Positions 7,333 through 15,431 of a stretch of DNA of 52,180 bases are shown here, one piece after another (positions within the stretch are counted from its first letter, which is position 1; the number at the start of each line of letters is the position of its first letter). The position numbers were made by a program, and so were the translations under genes. Under the pieces are notes generated by a model, which ran no database searches, was not told where the DNA came from, and worked only from the letters and a program-made list of their open reading frames with translations. Origin of the DNA: Sandaracinobacteroides sp041909755 (lineage in GTDB: Bacteria; Pseudomonadota; Alphaproteobacteria; Sphingomonadales; Sphingomonadaceae); the NCBI RefSeq assembly GCF_041909755.1, contig NZ_JAYRCW010000006.1, forward strand, positions 1-52,180, written 5' to 3'.

Positions 7333-8589
7333 ATGAACATTCGTCCTGTCAAGGCGGCTCTGTTGTGCGGAACGCTTCTTCTTGCCGCCTGCAACCAGCA
7401 GGCCCCGAAAGATGGCACAAAGTCCCCGGCGCCGGCAACGGCCGAGGCGACAGAAAAGCTGCTGGAACAACTGGTTACGGCAAAGCCGGGGGATGTGATC
7501 GAAATTCCGGAAGGCTTCTACAGCCTCGATCGCTCGCTCAGCCTGTCCAGCCCCGGCGTCACCATCCGCGGCGCCGGGATGGACAGGACGGTCCTGTCCT
7601 TCAAGGGCCAGATCGCGGGCGCCGAAGGCCTGCTGGTGACGGGCGGAAACTTCATCATCGAGGATCTCGCCATCGAGGATTCGAAGGGCGACGCGCTGAA
7701 GATCAACGGGGTGGAAAATGTGATCATCCGCCGGGTCCGCACGGAATGGACGAACGGCCCCGACACGAAGAACGGCGCCTATGGCATCTATCCGGTGCAG
7801 ACGAAGAATGTGCTGATCGACGGCTCCGTCGCGATCGGCGCGTCGGACGCAGGCATCTATGTCGGCCAGTCGCGCGATGTCGTCGTGAAGAACAGCCGCG
7901 CCGAATATAATGTCGCCGGGATCGAGATCGAGAATACCGTGAACGCGGACGTGTTCGACAATGTCGCCACCAACAACACCGGCGGCATCCTGGTGTTCAA
8001 CATGCCCAACCTGCCCGCCGTCGGCCACACCACGCGGGTGTTCAAGAACCGGATCTTCGCCAACAACACCGGCAATTTCGGCGCCAAGGGCACCGCCGTC
8101 GCCTCCGTTCCGGCAGGGTCGGGCGTCGTCATCAATTCGAACGACCTCGTCGAGATCTTCGACAATGACATCGCCGACAACAGCACCGCCAACATCATCA
8201 TTTCCAGCTATTTCTCGACGGGCTACATGACGAAAGAGGGCGTGGCCGACAGCTTCGATCCCTGGCCGCAGGGCATCCATGTCCATGGCAACCGCTTCAA
8301 GGGCGGCGGGGACTCGCCCGGCACCGTTGAGTTGAAGGCGCTGAAGACGCTGAAGTTCGGCCTGAATGGCCGCCTGCCCGACATCCTGTGGGACGGGTTT
8401 GCCAACCCGAAGCCGGCCAAGGGCACGCCCGCTGTGCTGTGCGTGAACAATGCGCCGGCCGAGGTGCTGAACGCCGACGGCCCGAACAAGTTCAAGAACC
8501 CTGCCATCAGCACCGCCCATGCCTGCACCCTGCCGCCGCTGCCCGCCGCGGTGGTGGACACCAGCTGGGCGTCAACCGCCGGCCAATGA
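7333..8589 (+). CDS. Parallel beta-helix repeat lipoprotein (TIGR03805-like)
   Basis: A 418-aa exported lipoprotein. The signal peptide ends in a lipobox 'LLAAC' with Cys20. The body is a right-handed parallel beta-helix: repeated short strands such as 'GVTIRGAGMDRTVLSFKG', 'FIIEDLAIEDSKGDALKINGVENVIIRRVRTEW', 'GIYVGQSRDVVVKNSRAEYNVAGIEIENTVNADVFDN'. I recall a TIGRFAM family (TIGR03805) of such proteins, regularly paired with a diheme cytochrome-like partner, exactly as seen here. The start at 7333 follows GGGGGAGGAG. It overlaps the next gene by ATGA. Beta-helix proteins often bind or cleave polysaccharide, but the function of this pair is not known. Confidence 0.87.
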   Translation: MNIRPVKAALLCGTLLLAACNQQAPKDGTKSPAPATAEATEKLLEQLVTAKPGDVIEIPEGFYSLDRSLSLSSPGVTIRGAGMDRTVLSFKGQIAGAEGLLVTGGNFIIEDLAIEDSKGDALKINGVENVIIRRVRTEWTNGPDTKNGAYGIYPVQTKNVLIDGSVAIGASDAGIYVGQSRDVVVKNSRAEYNVAGIEIENTVNADVFDNVATNNTGGILVFNMPNLPAVGHTTRVFKNRIFANNTGNFGAKGTAVASVPAGSGVVINSNDLVEIFDNDIADNSTANIIISSYFSTGYMTKEGVADSFDPWPQGIHVHGNRFKGGGDSPGTVELKALKTLKFGLNGRLPDILWDGFANPKPAKGTPAVLCVNNAPAEVLNADGPNKFKNPAISTAHACTLPPLPAAVVDTSWASTAGQ

Positions 8590-9707
8590 TGCGCATCGCG
8601 GCGCTCGCCGCCCTGTTGCTGCTGGTCGCCTGCGGCCGGCAGCCGGGCGTGGTCTTTCACGAAGCGGCGGATCCGGCTTCGCTGGCGGACTGGGGCGTCC
8701 TCACGCGGGACGGCGCCATGCTGCGGCTGTCCGAGGGCGTCATGCCCTATGAACTTGCCACCCCGCTGTTCACCGATCACGCCTCGAAGCTTCGCACCAT
8801 CTGGATGCCGCAGGGCAAGACGGCCGCCTACAACGCGGACAAGGCGCTGGATTTCCCTGTCGGCACCATCATCAGCAAGACCTTCTATTACCCCCTCGAT
8901 GCCGAAGGCCGCGCCATCGCCGCCCATGGCCCGGCGCAACTGGCGGGCAATGCGCTGGATGTGTCCCGTGTGCGGCTCGTCGAAACCCGGCTGCTCGTCC
9001 GGCGGCAGGCGGGCTGGATCGCCCTGCCCTATGCCTGGAACGCCGAAGGGACAGAGGCGAAGCTGAAGCGCACCGGCGGCGTGCAGGCCATCACGCTTGC
9101 GCCCCACGGCGAAGAGCCGGGCGGCGATTTCGCCTATGTGATTCCGAACGCCACCCAGTGCGGCTCCTGCCATGTCCCCGATGCGCAGACGAAGGCGATG
9201 TCCCCCATCGGCCCCACTGCCCGCAGCCTCGACATTGCCTCCCCCTTCCTGGCCGGCGCGCCGAACCAGCTGAAGGCGATGGCGGATGGCGGCCGCCTGT
9301 CCGGCCTGCCGGCAGCTCCAACGCACCTGCGCAACGTGGACTGGACGGATGCGGCCCAGCCGCTGGAGGCGCGTACCCGCGCCTATCTCGACACCAACTG
9401 CGGCCATTGCCACAGCGCCACCGGCCCGGCCCGCACCTCCGGCCTGCACCTGGATGCCGCCGCCACCAACCCGCGCGCGCTGGGCCTGTGCAAGCCGCCG
9501 GTCGCCGCCGGGCAAGGCACGGGGGACCGGCTGTTCGACATCGTGCCGGGACAGCCGGACAAGTCCATACTCCTCTACCGGATGCAGAGCGTGAAGCCGA
9601 ACGAGATGATGCCGGAAATCGGCCGCACGACCGCCCATGCAGAGGGCGTCGCGCTGGTCGGCAGCTGGATCGCCGCGATGAAGGGGCAATGCCACGCAGG
9701 CGGCTGA
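8586..9707 (+). CDS. SO2930-family diheme c-type cytochrome lipoprotein
   Basis: A 373-aa exported protein with a lipobox ending at Cys16 ('LLLVAC'). It carries two CxxCH heme c attachment motifs, CGSCH at 192-196 and CGHCH at 272-276. Further conserved-looking segments are 'YELATPLFTDHASKLRTIWMP' and 'IPNATQCGSCH'. It matches the SO2930/HNE_0200-type family (TIGR03806) that accompanies the beta-helix lipoprotein. Two adjacent ATGs (8586 and 8589) are possible; the first gives the ATGA overlap with the preceding stop. Electron transfer at the outer face of a membrane is inferred from the hemes; the partner reaction is unknown. Confidence 0.88.
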   Translation: MMRIAALAALLLLVACGRQPGVVFHEAADPASLADWGVLTRDGAMLRLSEGVMPYELATPLFTDHASKLRTIWMPQGKTAAYNADKALDFPVGTIISKTFYYPLDAEGRAIAAHGPAQLAGNALDVSRVRLVETRLLVRRQAGWIALPYAWNAEGTEAKLKRTGGVQAITLAPHGEEPGGDFAYVIPNATQCGSCHVPDAQTKAMSPIGPTARSLDIASPFLAGAPNQLKAMADGGRLSGLPAAPTHLRNVDWTDAAQPLEARTRAYLDTNCGHCHSATGPARTSGLHLDAAATNPRALGLCKPPVAAGQGTGDRLFDIVPGQPDKSILLYRMQSVKPNEMMPEIGRTTAHAEGVALVGSWIAAMKGQCHAGG

Positions 9708-9760
9708 CGCCGCCTTCACGACAGCACGCGGCCGAAGCCGCTTGCGGGCCACCGGCCCGC
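9699..9760. terminator. Run of three hairpins after the diheme cytochrome gene
   Basis: Three perfect short stems follow one another: GGCGGC/GCCGCC (9699-9714, loop TGAC containing the stop codon), GCGGC/GCCGC (9728-9741, loop CGAA) and GCGGGCC/GGCCCGC (9744-9760, loop ACC). There is no T-tract, so intrinsic termination is uncertain; they may protect the 3' end or attenuate transcription into the protease gene. Confidence 0.4.
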
Positions 9761-9776
9761 CCGATAGCGATGGGGC

Positions 9777-12203
9777 ATGAAAACCCGCCTCCTCGCCACC
9801 GCCGCCCTGCTGCTCCTGTCCGCCCCGGCGCTCGCCGCGAAACCTGCCGATCCGCTGGCCGGAACCGTGCGGCAGGAAGGCCTGCTGCCGGTGCATGTGG
9901 ACAAGGCGGGCGGGCGCATCCTGCTGCAACTGCCTGCCCCCGGGCCGGACGGCGTCTCGGCGCGCGTCCTCTATATGGCGCAGCTGCGCACCGGCGTCGG
10001 TTCGGCGCCGCTCGGCCTCGATCGCTCCCGCCCCGGCCCCGCCAATATCCTCAGCATCCGCCGGATGGGGAAAAAGATCGCCTTCGAACTGGAAAACCCC
10101 CGTTTCCGTGCCACCAACGCCCCTGTTCCGGAACAGGCCGCCGCGCGTGACGCCTTCGCCACCTCCACGCTTTGGCTGGGCGACGCGATCCCCGGCCCCG
10201 GCGGCACGATCCTCGTCGATATCGCCCCCTTCCTCGCGCGTGACGCGCAGGATGTGACGGGCGACCTGAAGGGCGCGGGCGAAAAGAACTGGAAGCTGGC
10301 GCCCGAGCTGACGGCGGCCGACCCCAATGCCGTGAAGGCCTTCCCCGACAATCTGGAGTTCGAAGCGCGGCAGACCTTCACCTCGGATTCCGCCGGGCCG
10401 GAAATCCGCAACATCGCCCCCGATCCGCGCCAGATCAGCCTGACGGTCCGGCACAGCTTCATCCGCCTGCCCGAAGCCGGCTACACCCCGCGCCGCTTCG
10501 ATCCGCGCGGCGGCAGCTTCGCGACGCAGGTCGTCGATTTCGCCGCCCCGCTGGGCAGCCCCGTGGTCCATGAACTGGCAAACCGCTTCCGCCTGGAAAA
10601 GACGGATCCGGCGGCCGCCCGTTCCCGCGTGAAGAAGCCGATCCTCTTCTATATCGACAGCGCCGCGCCCGAACCCATCCGCACCGCCCTGCTGGAAGGC
10701 GCCCGCTGGTGGGAAAAGGCGTTCGAGGCCGCCGGCTACATCGACGCCTACAAGGTGGAAATCCTGCCCGAAGGCGTCGATCCGCTGGATATCCGCGTGA
10801 ATGTGGTGAACTGGGTGAACCGGGCGACGCGCGGCTGGTCCTATGGCTATGCCGTCACCGATCCGCGCACAGGGGAAATCCTGAAGGGCACCGTTCTACT
10901 CGGCTCCCTGCGCGTGCGGCAGGACATGCTGATTTTCGAAGGCCTTGTCGGCGCGGACAAGGTGGGAACGGGCGGGCCGAACGATCCCGTCAATGCGGCT
11001 CTCGCCCGCATCCGCCAGCTCTCCGCCCATGAAGTGGGCCATGCGCTGGGCCTGCTGCACAATTTCGCCGGCAGCACCCAGGATCGCGCCACCGTGATGG
11101 ACTATCCCGCCCCGCGCGTGACGCTGGTGAACGGGGCGCCCGACCTTTCGGACGCCTATGGCGTCGGCACGGGCCGCTGGGACGCCTATGCGATCGACTG
11201 GCTCTATGGAACCGACGACGATGCGGCCGCGCGCGCCAAGGCGGACGCCGCCACCGCCCAGGGCCTGCGCTTCGTCAGCGACGAACAGGCGCGCGACGTG
11301 GGCAGCGCCCACCCGCATGGCAGCCTGTGGGACGACGGCGCCGATCCGGTGGCGGAACTTGGCCGCATGATGCAGGTGCGGCAGGCCGCCGTCGATCGCT
11401 TCGGCCCGCAGGCGCTGGCGCCAACCGAACCGGCCATGTCGCTCCGGCGCAAGTTCGTGCCGATCTGGCTGATGCACCGCTATCAGGTGGAGGCCGCCGC
11501 CAAGCTGCTGGGCGGAACCGACAGCCGCTATGCCGTCGGCCCCGCCGCAAGCCCCATCGCCGTGCCGGTGGACGGCGCGCGCCAGCAGGCAGCACTGAAC
11601 GCCCTGATCGACACCGTCGCCGCATCGCCGCTCCGCGTGCCGCCCCGGCTGGTGCCGATCCTGTCGGCCGGCTGGTCCGGGGAACGGGATCGCCAGCACG
11701 AGATCGAGATCTTCGCCACCAACGGCGGCACCGTGTTCGAGCCGCTGGCGGCCACCGACGCGGCTGCAACCGTGACGCTGGATGCGCTGCTGCACCCGGC
11801 GCGGCTGAACCGGCTGGCGACCCAGCATGGGCAGGATGCGCAGGTTCCGGCCCCCACGGATGTCGCCGCACGGCTCTTCTCGCTGGCGCTGGCGCCCGGC
11901 GGCGATCCCGCGACGGACGAGGTGCGCCTTCGCGTGGCGACACGGATCGTCGGCGCCGTCCTGCGCGCCCAGCGGCAGCCGGGGCTGTCGCCGGTCGTCG
12001 CGCTGCAGCTGCACGGGGCGGTCGATCGCTTCCGCACGGATCTTGCGGCCAGCCCCGCCACATCAGCCGCCCAGCGGACCTGGAAAGCGGGCCTGTTGAA
12101 GCTGCTGGCAGACCGGGATTCGGTGGAAGCCTTCCTCGCCAGCCCCGACAGCGCGCCCCGGGTGCCGCCCGGCATGCCCATCGGCGCCGCAGACATGGAC
12201 TGA
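9777..12203 (+). CDS. Secreted zinc-dependent metalloprotease (DUF5117/DUF4953 family)
   Basis: An 808-aa protein with a Sec signal peptide ending near 'APALAAK' (residues 1-21). The zinc site is HEVGH at 418-422 with a third ligand His428, in the extended metzincin-like form HExxHxxGLxHNF. The order is an N-terminal beta-rich DUF5117-type domain, the catalytic domain, and a long helical C-terminal part, the usual layout of this family of ~800-aa periplasmic or secreted peptidases in Bacteroidetes and alphaproteobacteria. Substrate unknown. It stands alone downstream of three hairpins, so it may have its own promoter, although none is obvious. Confidence 0.9.
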   Translation: MKTRLLATAALLLLSAPALAAKPADPLAGTVRQEGLLPVHVDKAGGRILLQLPAPGPDGVSARVLYMAQLRTGVGSAPLGLDRSRPGPANILSIRRMGKKIAFELENPRFRATNAPVPEQAAARDAFATSTLWLGDAIPGPGGTILVDIAPFLARDAQDVTGDLKGAGEKNWKLAPELTAADPNAVKAFPDNLEFEARQTFTSDSAGPEIRNIAPDPRQISLTVRHSFIRLPEAGYTPRRFDPRGGSFATQVVDFAAPLGSPVVHELANRFRLEKTDPAAARSRVKKPILFYIDSAAPEPIRTALLEGARWWEKAFEAAGYIDAYKVEILPEGVDPLDIRVNVVNWVNRATRGWSYGYAVTDPRTGEILKGTVLLGSLRVRQDMLIFEGLVGADKVGTGGPNDPVNAALARIRQLSAHEVGHALGLLHNFAGSTQDRATVMDYPAPRVTLVNGAPDLSDAYGVGTGRWDAYAIDWLYGTDDDAAARAKADAATAQGLRFVSDEQARDVGSAHPHGSLWDDGADPVAELGRMMQVRQAAVDRFGPQALAPTEPAMSLRRKFVPIWLMHRYQVEAAAKLLGGTDSRYAVGPAASPIAVPVDGARQQAALNALIDTVAASPLRVPPRLVPILSAGWSGERDRQHEIEIFATNGGTVFEPLAATDAAATVTLDALLHPARLNRLATQHGQDAQVPAPTDVAARLFSLALAPGGDPATDEVRLRVATRIVGAVLRAQRQPGLSPVVALQLHGAVDRFRTDLAASPATSAAQRTWKAGLLKLLADRDSVEAFLASPDSAPRVPPGMPIGAADMD

Positions 12204-12276
12204 TATGCGACGAACGCCGCTGGAATTTCCGCCTAAGCAGTTCTAGGAAGGGCGGGAAACGAGCAGGGGAACAGCA

Positions 12277-12852
12277 ATGAAAAAGGGTATTCTGGCCGCA
12301 TCCTCCATCGCCCTGATGATCGCGCTCAGCGCGTGCGGGCGCGGCGGCATCTATGCCGATGTGGCGCGCTTCCACACCAACCAGCCGATCAACCGGGGCA
12401 CGCTGTTCATCCAGCCGGCCGATCCCTCCATGGCCAACAGCCTGGAATTCCGCACCCATTCGGAATCGGTCGCCGTCGAAATGCGCCGCCAAGGCTTCCA
12501 GACTGTGCCGAGCGCCGCGCAGGCGCAATATGTCGCCACGCTGGACATCGCGCAGACGGACGGCACCACCGTTACCCGCCCGGGCACCACGGTCGGCGTC
12601 CCCGTCGGCTCCGCCATCATCGCCACCCCGGTCGGCCGCGGCCCGCGCAACAGCACCGAGCGCACGACCACGATCGCCGTGCAGATCCAGCGCCAGGGTG
12701 ACGGCCAGAAGGTCTGGGAAGGCCGCGCCTCCAAGACGGCGAACGCCGGTTCCCAGGAATCGACGCTGACATGGGCGGTTCCGCGCCTGGCGACCGCCCT
12801 CTTCACCGACTTCCCCGGCACGCCGGGCGTCACCCAGCAGGTTCGCCTGTAA
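12277..12852 (+). CDS. DUF4136-like lipoprotein (first of a tandem pair)
   Basis: A 191-aa lipoprotein with lipobox 'ALSAC' (Cys20). The body shares a family pattern with the next gene: 'ADVARFHTNQPINRGTLFIQPADPSMANSLEFRTHSESVAVEMRRQGFQTV', a middle low-complexity threonine/glycine region, and a C-terminal 'VWEGRASK...LATALFTDFPG'. This resembles the uncharacterised DUF4136 lipoproteins. AGGGGAACAGC precedes the ATG. It is two bases from the paralogous gene, so they form an operon; function unknown. Confidence 0.8.
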   Translation: MKKGILAASSIALMIALSACGRGGIYADVARFHTNQPINRGTLFIQPADPSMANSLEFRTHSESVAVEMRRQGFQTVPSAAQAQYVATLDIAQTDGTTVTRPGTTVGVPVGSAIIATPVGRGPRNSTERTTTIAVQIQRQGDGQKVWEGRASKTANAGSQESTLTWAVPRLATALFTDFPGTPGVTQQVRL

Positions 12853-12854
12853 CC

Positions 12855-13445
12855 ATGCGCGCCGCGTCTGCCGCGCTCGTCGCCGTCGCGCTCGCGCTCG
12901 GGGCCTGCTCCACCACGCCCACGGCCAATGTGCTGCGCTTCCACCAGAACCAGCCGATGAGCCGGGGCACGGTCTATATCCGCCCGGCCAATCCGCAGAT
13001 GGCCAGCAGCCTGGAGTTCCAGCAGCAGGCCAATGCGGTGGGCGCCGAGCTGCGCCGCCAGGGGTTCGAGCCTGTCTCCAGCCCGCAGGCGGCCCAGTTC
13101 ACGGCCGTGGTCGATGTGCAGACAACGGAACGCATCGGCCCGCCGCGCCAGTCCGGCGTCTCCATCGGCATCGGCGGCGGATTTTCCACCGGCAATGTCG
13201 GCGTGGGCACTAGCGTGAACGTGCCGGTCGGCGGGCAACCGTCGCCGTCGGTCGCCACCACGACCACGCTGTCCGTCTCCCTCGTGCAGAACCCCGGCAA
13301 TCAGGCCGTGTGGGAAGGCCGGGCCAGCCTGGACACCCAGCCGGGCGGCCAGCGCGGCACGCCGCTGACGCCCGTTCTTGCAACGGCCCTGTTCACCGAT
13401 TTCCCGGGGCCTGCCGGGCAGACGGTTCAGGTGCCGATCCGCTGA
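12855..13445 (+). CDS. DUF4136-like lipoprotein (second of a tandem pair)
   Basis: A 196-aa lipoprotein with lipobox 'ALGAC' (Cys18). It is a clear paralogue of the preceding protein: 'NVLRFHQNQPMSRGTVYIRPANPQMASSLEFQQQANAVGAELRRQGFEPV' and 'AVWEGRASLD...LATALFTDFPG'. It has an insertion of glycine-rich sequence around 'IGIGGGFSTGNVGVGTS'. The ATG at 12855, two bases after the previous stop, is the start that gives a signal peptide; the upstream in-frame extension lies inside the first gene. The pair looks like a local duplication. Confidence 0.8.
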   Translation: MRAASAALVAVALALGACSTTPTANVLRFHQNQPMSRGTVYIRPANPQMASSLEFQQQANAVGAELRRQGFEPVSSPQAAQFTAVVDVQTTERIGPPRQSGVSIGIGGGFSTGNVGVGTSVNVPVGGQPSPSVATTTTLSVSLVQNPGNQAVWEGRASLDTQPGGQRGTPLTPVLATALFTDFPGPAGQTVQVPIR

Positions 13446-13453
13446 TCCGCGCA

Positions 13454-13484
13454 ACCGGCTGGGGGCGTCACGCCGCCAGCCGGT
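13454..13484. terminator. Long hairpin between convergent lipoprotein and CoA ligase genes
   Basis: ACCGGCTGG at 13454-13462 pairs with CCAGCCGGT at 13476-13484, and the interior GGCG/CGCC continues the stem with one mismatch, leaving loop TCA. This sits at the 3' ends of two convergent genes and includes the stop codon of the CoA ligase. There is no T-tract, so it is a probable bidirectional 3'-end structure rather than a proven terminator. Confidence 0.45.
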
Positions 13485-15009
13485 AGCCCGCGAACTGCTC
13501 CCTCAGCGCCGTCTTCTGGATCTTGCCCGTGGCGGTATGTGGAATGGAATCCACGAACTCCACCGCATCGGGCATCCACCATTTGGCGATCTTGCCCTCC
13601 AGATAGGCCAGCACGTCCGCGCCCGTCATCGTCGCGCCTTCCTTGCGCACGATGATCAGCAGCGGGCGTTCGTCCCACTTGGGGTGGGCCACGCCGATCA
13701 CGGCTGCTTCCACCACGCCGGGGCACCCCACCGCCAGATTCTCGATTTCGATGGAGGAGATCCATTCCCCGCCGGACTTGATCACGTCCTTCGACCGGTC
13801 CGTGATCTGCATGTAGCCGCTGGGGTCGATGGTCGCGACATCGCCGGTGTCGAACCAGCCATCCCGATCCAGGATGGTGCCGCCGTCCCCCTTGAAATAG
13901 CTGCCCACGATCCACGGCCCGCGCACCATCAGCCGGCCGAACGCAACCCCGTCTCGCGGTAGTTCGCGCCCTTCATCATCCACCAGCTTCAGCTCCACGC
14001 CAAAGATGGCGCGGCCCTGCTTGCACTTCAGATCGATCTGCTTCGCACGCGGCAGCGTCCGCGCCTCGGCGGAAAGCGTGCCCAGCGTGCCCAGCGGCGT
14101 CATCTCCGTCATGCCCCAGGCATGGCACACATCGACGCCATATTTCTCCTCGAACGCCTCGATCATGGCGCGCGGCGCGGCGGATCCGCCGATCACCACC
14201 CGCTCCAGCGGATCAAGGTTCGTGCCCGTCGCTTCCAGGTGCTGCAACATGCCCAGCCACACCGTCGGCACCGCCAGCGTCAGCGTCACACCTTCCTTGC
14301 GGATCATGTTGGCGATCGTTGGCGCATCGAAATTGGGCCCGCACATCACAAGCTTCGCGCCGGTGGCCGCCGCCGCATAGGGGACGCCCCAGGCGTTGGC
14401 GTGATACATGGGCACCACCGGCAGGATCACCGTGTTCGAACGGACATCCAGCACATCGCCCATGCACGCGCCATAGGCATGCAGCACATTGGCCCGGTGG
14501 GAATATTGCACGCCCTTCGGGTTCCCCGTGGTGCCAGAGGTATAGCACAGGCCCGACGGCGCAGTTTCCGCCACCACCGTCCAGGGGGCATCCGCATCCT
14601 GCCCCGCGATCAGCTCTTCATAGCAGATCAGATTCAGGCTGCAGTCCGCCGGCATATGGGCGCGATCAGTCAGCAGCACATAATGGTCCACCGTGGTCAG
14701 GCGCGGCGCCAGCTTTTCCACCAGCTTCACGAAGGTCAGGTCGAAGAACAGCACCCTGTCCTCGGCATGGTTCGCGATATAGGCGATCTGGTCCTCGAAC
14801 AGCCGGGGATTGATGGTGTGGGCCACCCCGCCCATACCGGAAATGCCGTACCAGCTTTCCACATGGCGGTGGGTGTTCCAGGCCAGCGTCGCCACCCGCT
14901 CGCCGGGCTTCACGCCCAGCCCCCGCAGCGCCTGCGCCACCTGGCGGGCACGCCCCTGAACCTGCCGCCAGTTGGTGCGAACCTCATGGCCCTCGCAGGT
15001 CAGGCTCAC
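13468..15009 (-). CDS. Long-chain acyl-CoA synthetase-type AMP ligase with damaged 5' end
   Basis: A 513-aa adenylate-forming enzyme that would activate a fatty or other carboxylic acid to its CoA ester. Core motifs are intact: P-loop 'YTSGTTGNPKGV' (156-167), 'GMTE', 'WFDTGDVATID', 'DRSKDVIKSGGEWIS' and the catalytic lysine in 'TATGKIQK'. The frame can only begin at GTG 15009, with no ribosome site. An ATG at 15049 does have a strong site (GGGAGGAG) and encodes 'MTTGTMQDW', the usual N-terminus of this family, but it is out of frame and stops after 21 codons. The family normally has about 20-25 more residues between these two points. I infer a small frame-breaking deletion; the protein may be truncated or inactive. 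Confidence 0.85.
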   Translation of the reverse strand: MSLTCEGHEVRTNWRQVQGRARQVAQALRGLGVKPGERVATLAWNTHRHVESWYGISGMGGVAHTINPRLFEDQIAYIANHAEDRVLFFDLTFVKLVEKLAPRLTTVDHYVLLTDRAHMPADCSLNLICYEELIAGQDADAPWTVVAETAPSGLCYTSGTTGNPKGVQYSHRANVLHAYGACMGDVLDVRSNTVILPVVPMYHANAWGVPYAAAATGAKLVMCGPNFDAPTIANMIRKEGVTLTLAVPTVWLGMLQHLEATGTNLDPLERVVIGGSAAPRAMIEAFEEKYGVDVCHAWGMTEMTPLGTLGTLSAEARTLPRAKQIDLKCKQGRAIFGVELKLVDDEGRELPRDGVAFGRLMVRGPWIVGSYFKGDGGTILDRDGWFDTGDVATIDPSGYMQITDRSKDVIKSGGEWISSIEIENLAVGCPGVVEAAVIGVAHPKWDERPLLIIVRKEGATMTGADVLAYLEGKIAKWWMPDAVEFVDSIPHTATGKIQKTALREQFAGYRLAA

Positions 15010-15144
15010 GATCTCGCGCTCGCCAGTCCTGCATCGTGCCCGTCGTCATGTCGGCATCTCCTCCCGCCCGCAGTCCTAGCGCAAAGCGAAGGGAAACGGG
15101 AAGGCCGCCATTTCCTCAACGCAACATCATCCCGGCAGACAGGC

Positions 15145-15173
15145 TTGACTCGTTTGGAACAAACAAAGAACAT
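15145..15173 (+). promoter_or_regulatory. SOS promoter: -35 element plus LexA box
   Basis: TTGACT at 15145-15150 is a good -35 element. GAAC-AAACAAA-GAAC at 15157-15171 is a perfect alphaproteobacterial LexA box (GAAC-N7-GAAC, the reverse of GTTC-N7-GTTC) with the AT-rich spacer typical of strong sites. It covers the spacer and the expected -10 position (15168-15173), where a repressor would block polymerase. It drives the small membrane-protein gene at 15221. Confidence 0.75.
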
Positions 15174-15174
15174 C

Positions 15175-15206
15175 CGAATCGGAACAGGATTGGAATGCCC
15201 GATTCG
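15175..15206 (+). promoter_or_regulatory. Leader hairpin just before the ribosome site, built from two GANTC motifs
   Basis: CGAATCGG (15175-15182) is perfectly complementary to CCGATTCG (15199-15206), giving an 8-bp stem with a 16-base loop. It ends immediately before the ribosome site AAAGGA (15207-15212). Each arm contains a GANTC methylation motif, and a third GACTC (15147-15151) overlaps the -35 element. The structure could affect translation or be a protein-binding site. Confidence 0.45.
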
Positions 15207-15220
15207 AAAGGATGTCGCGG

Positions 15221-15427
15221 ATGATTGCTTCCTCTTTGGCCCTGCTGGCGCTCGTCGGCCTGAACGCGGCGCTGCTGTGGCGTCGCTCCCCTGCGCTCGC
15301 GATGGCGCTGCGCGGCCCCCGTGCCGGAATCGTGGTGCTGAAGGCCGGCGGCACCGGCGAATCCAACATCCTCCCCTTCCCCGGCCAGCGACCCGCAGTG
15401 GCGCAGGGGCTTCGGCTCGCAGCCTAG
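15221..15427 (+). CDS. Small SOS-controlled inner-membrane protein of unknown family
   Basis: A 68-aa protein. Residues ~3-20 ('ASSLALLALVGLNAALLW') form one membrane helix, followed by a basic 'RRSP' (which by the positive-inside rule puts the C-terminus in the cytoplasm), a second weakly hydrophobic stretch and a soluble tail with 'NILPFPGQRP'. The start at 15221 is set by AAAGGA eight bases upstream; an ATG at 15212 overlaps that site. A LexA box lies in its promoter. I recognise no homologue. By context it resembles small SOS-induced division inhibitors such as Caulobacter SidA (a 29-aa membrane peptide) in type but not visibly in sequence. Function is inference only. Confidence 0.65.
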   Translation: MIASSLALLALVGLNAALLWRRSPALAMALRGPRAGIVVLKAGGTGESNILPFPGQRPAVAQGLRLAA

Positions 15428-15431
15428 CGCG

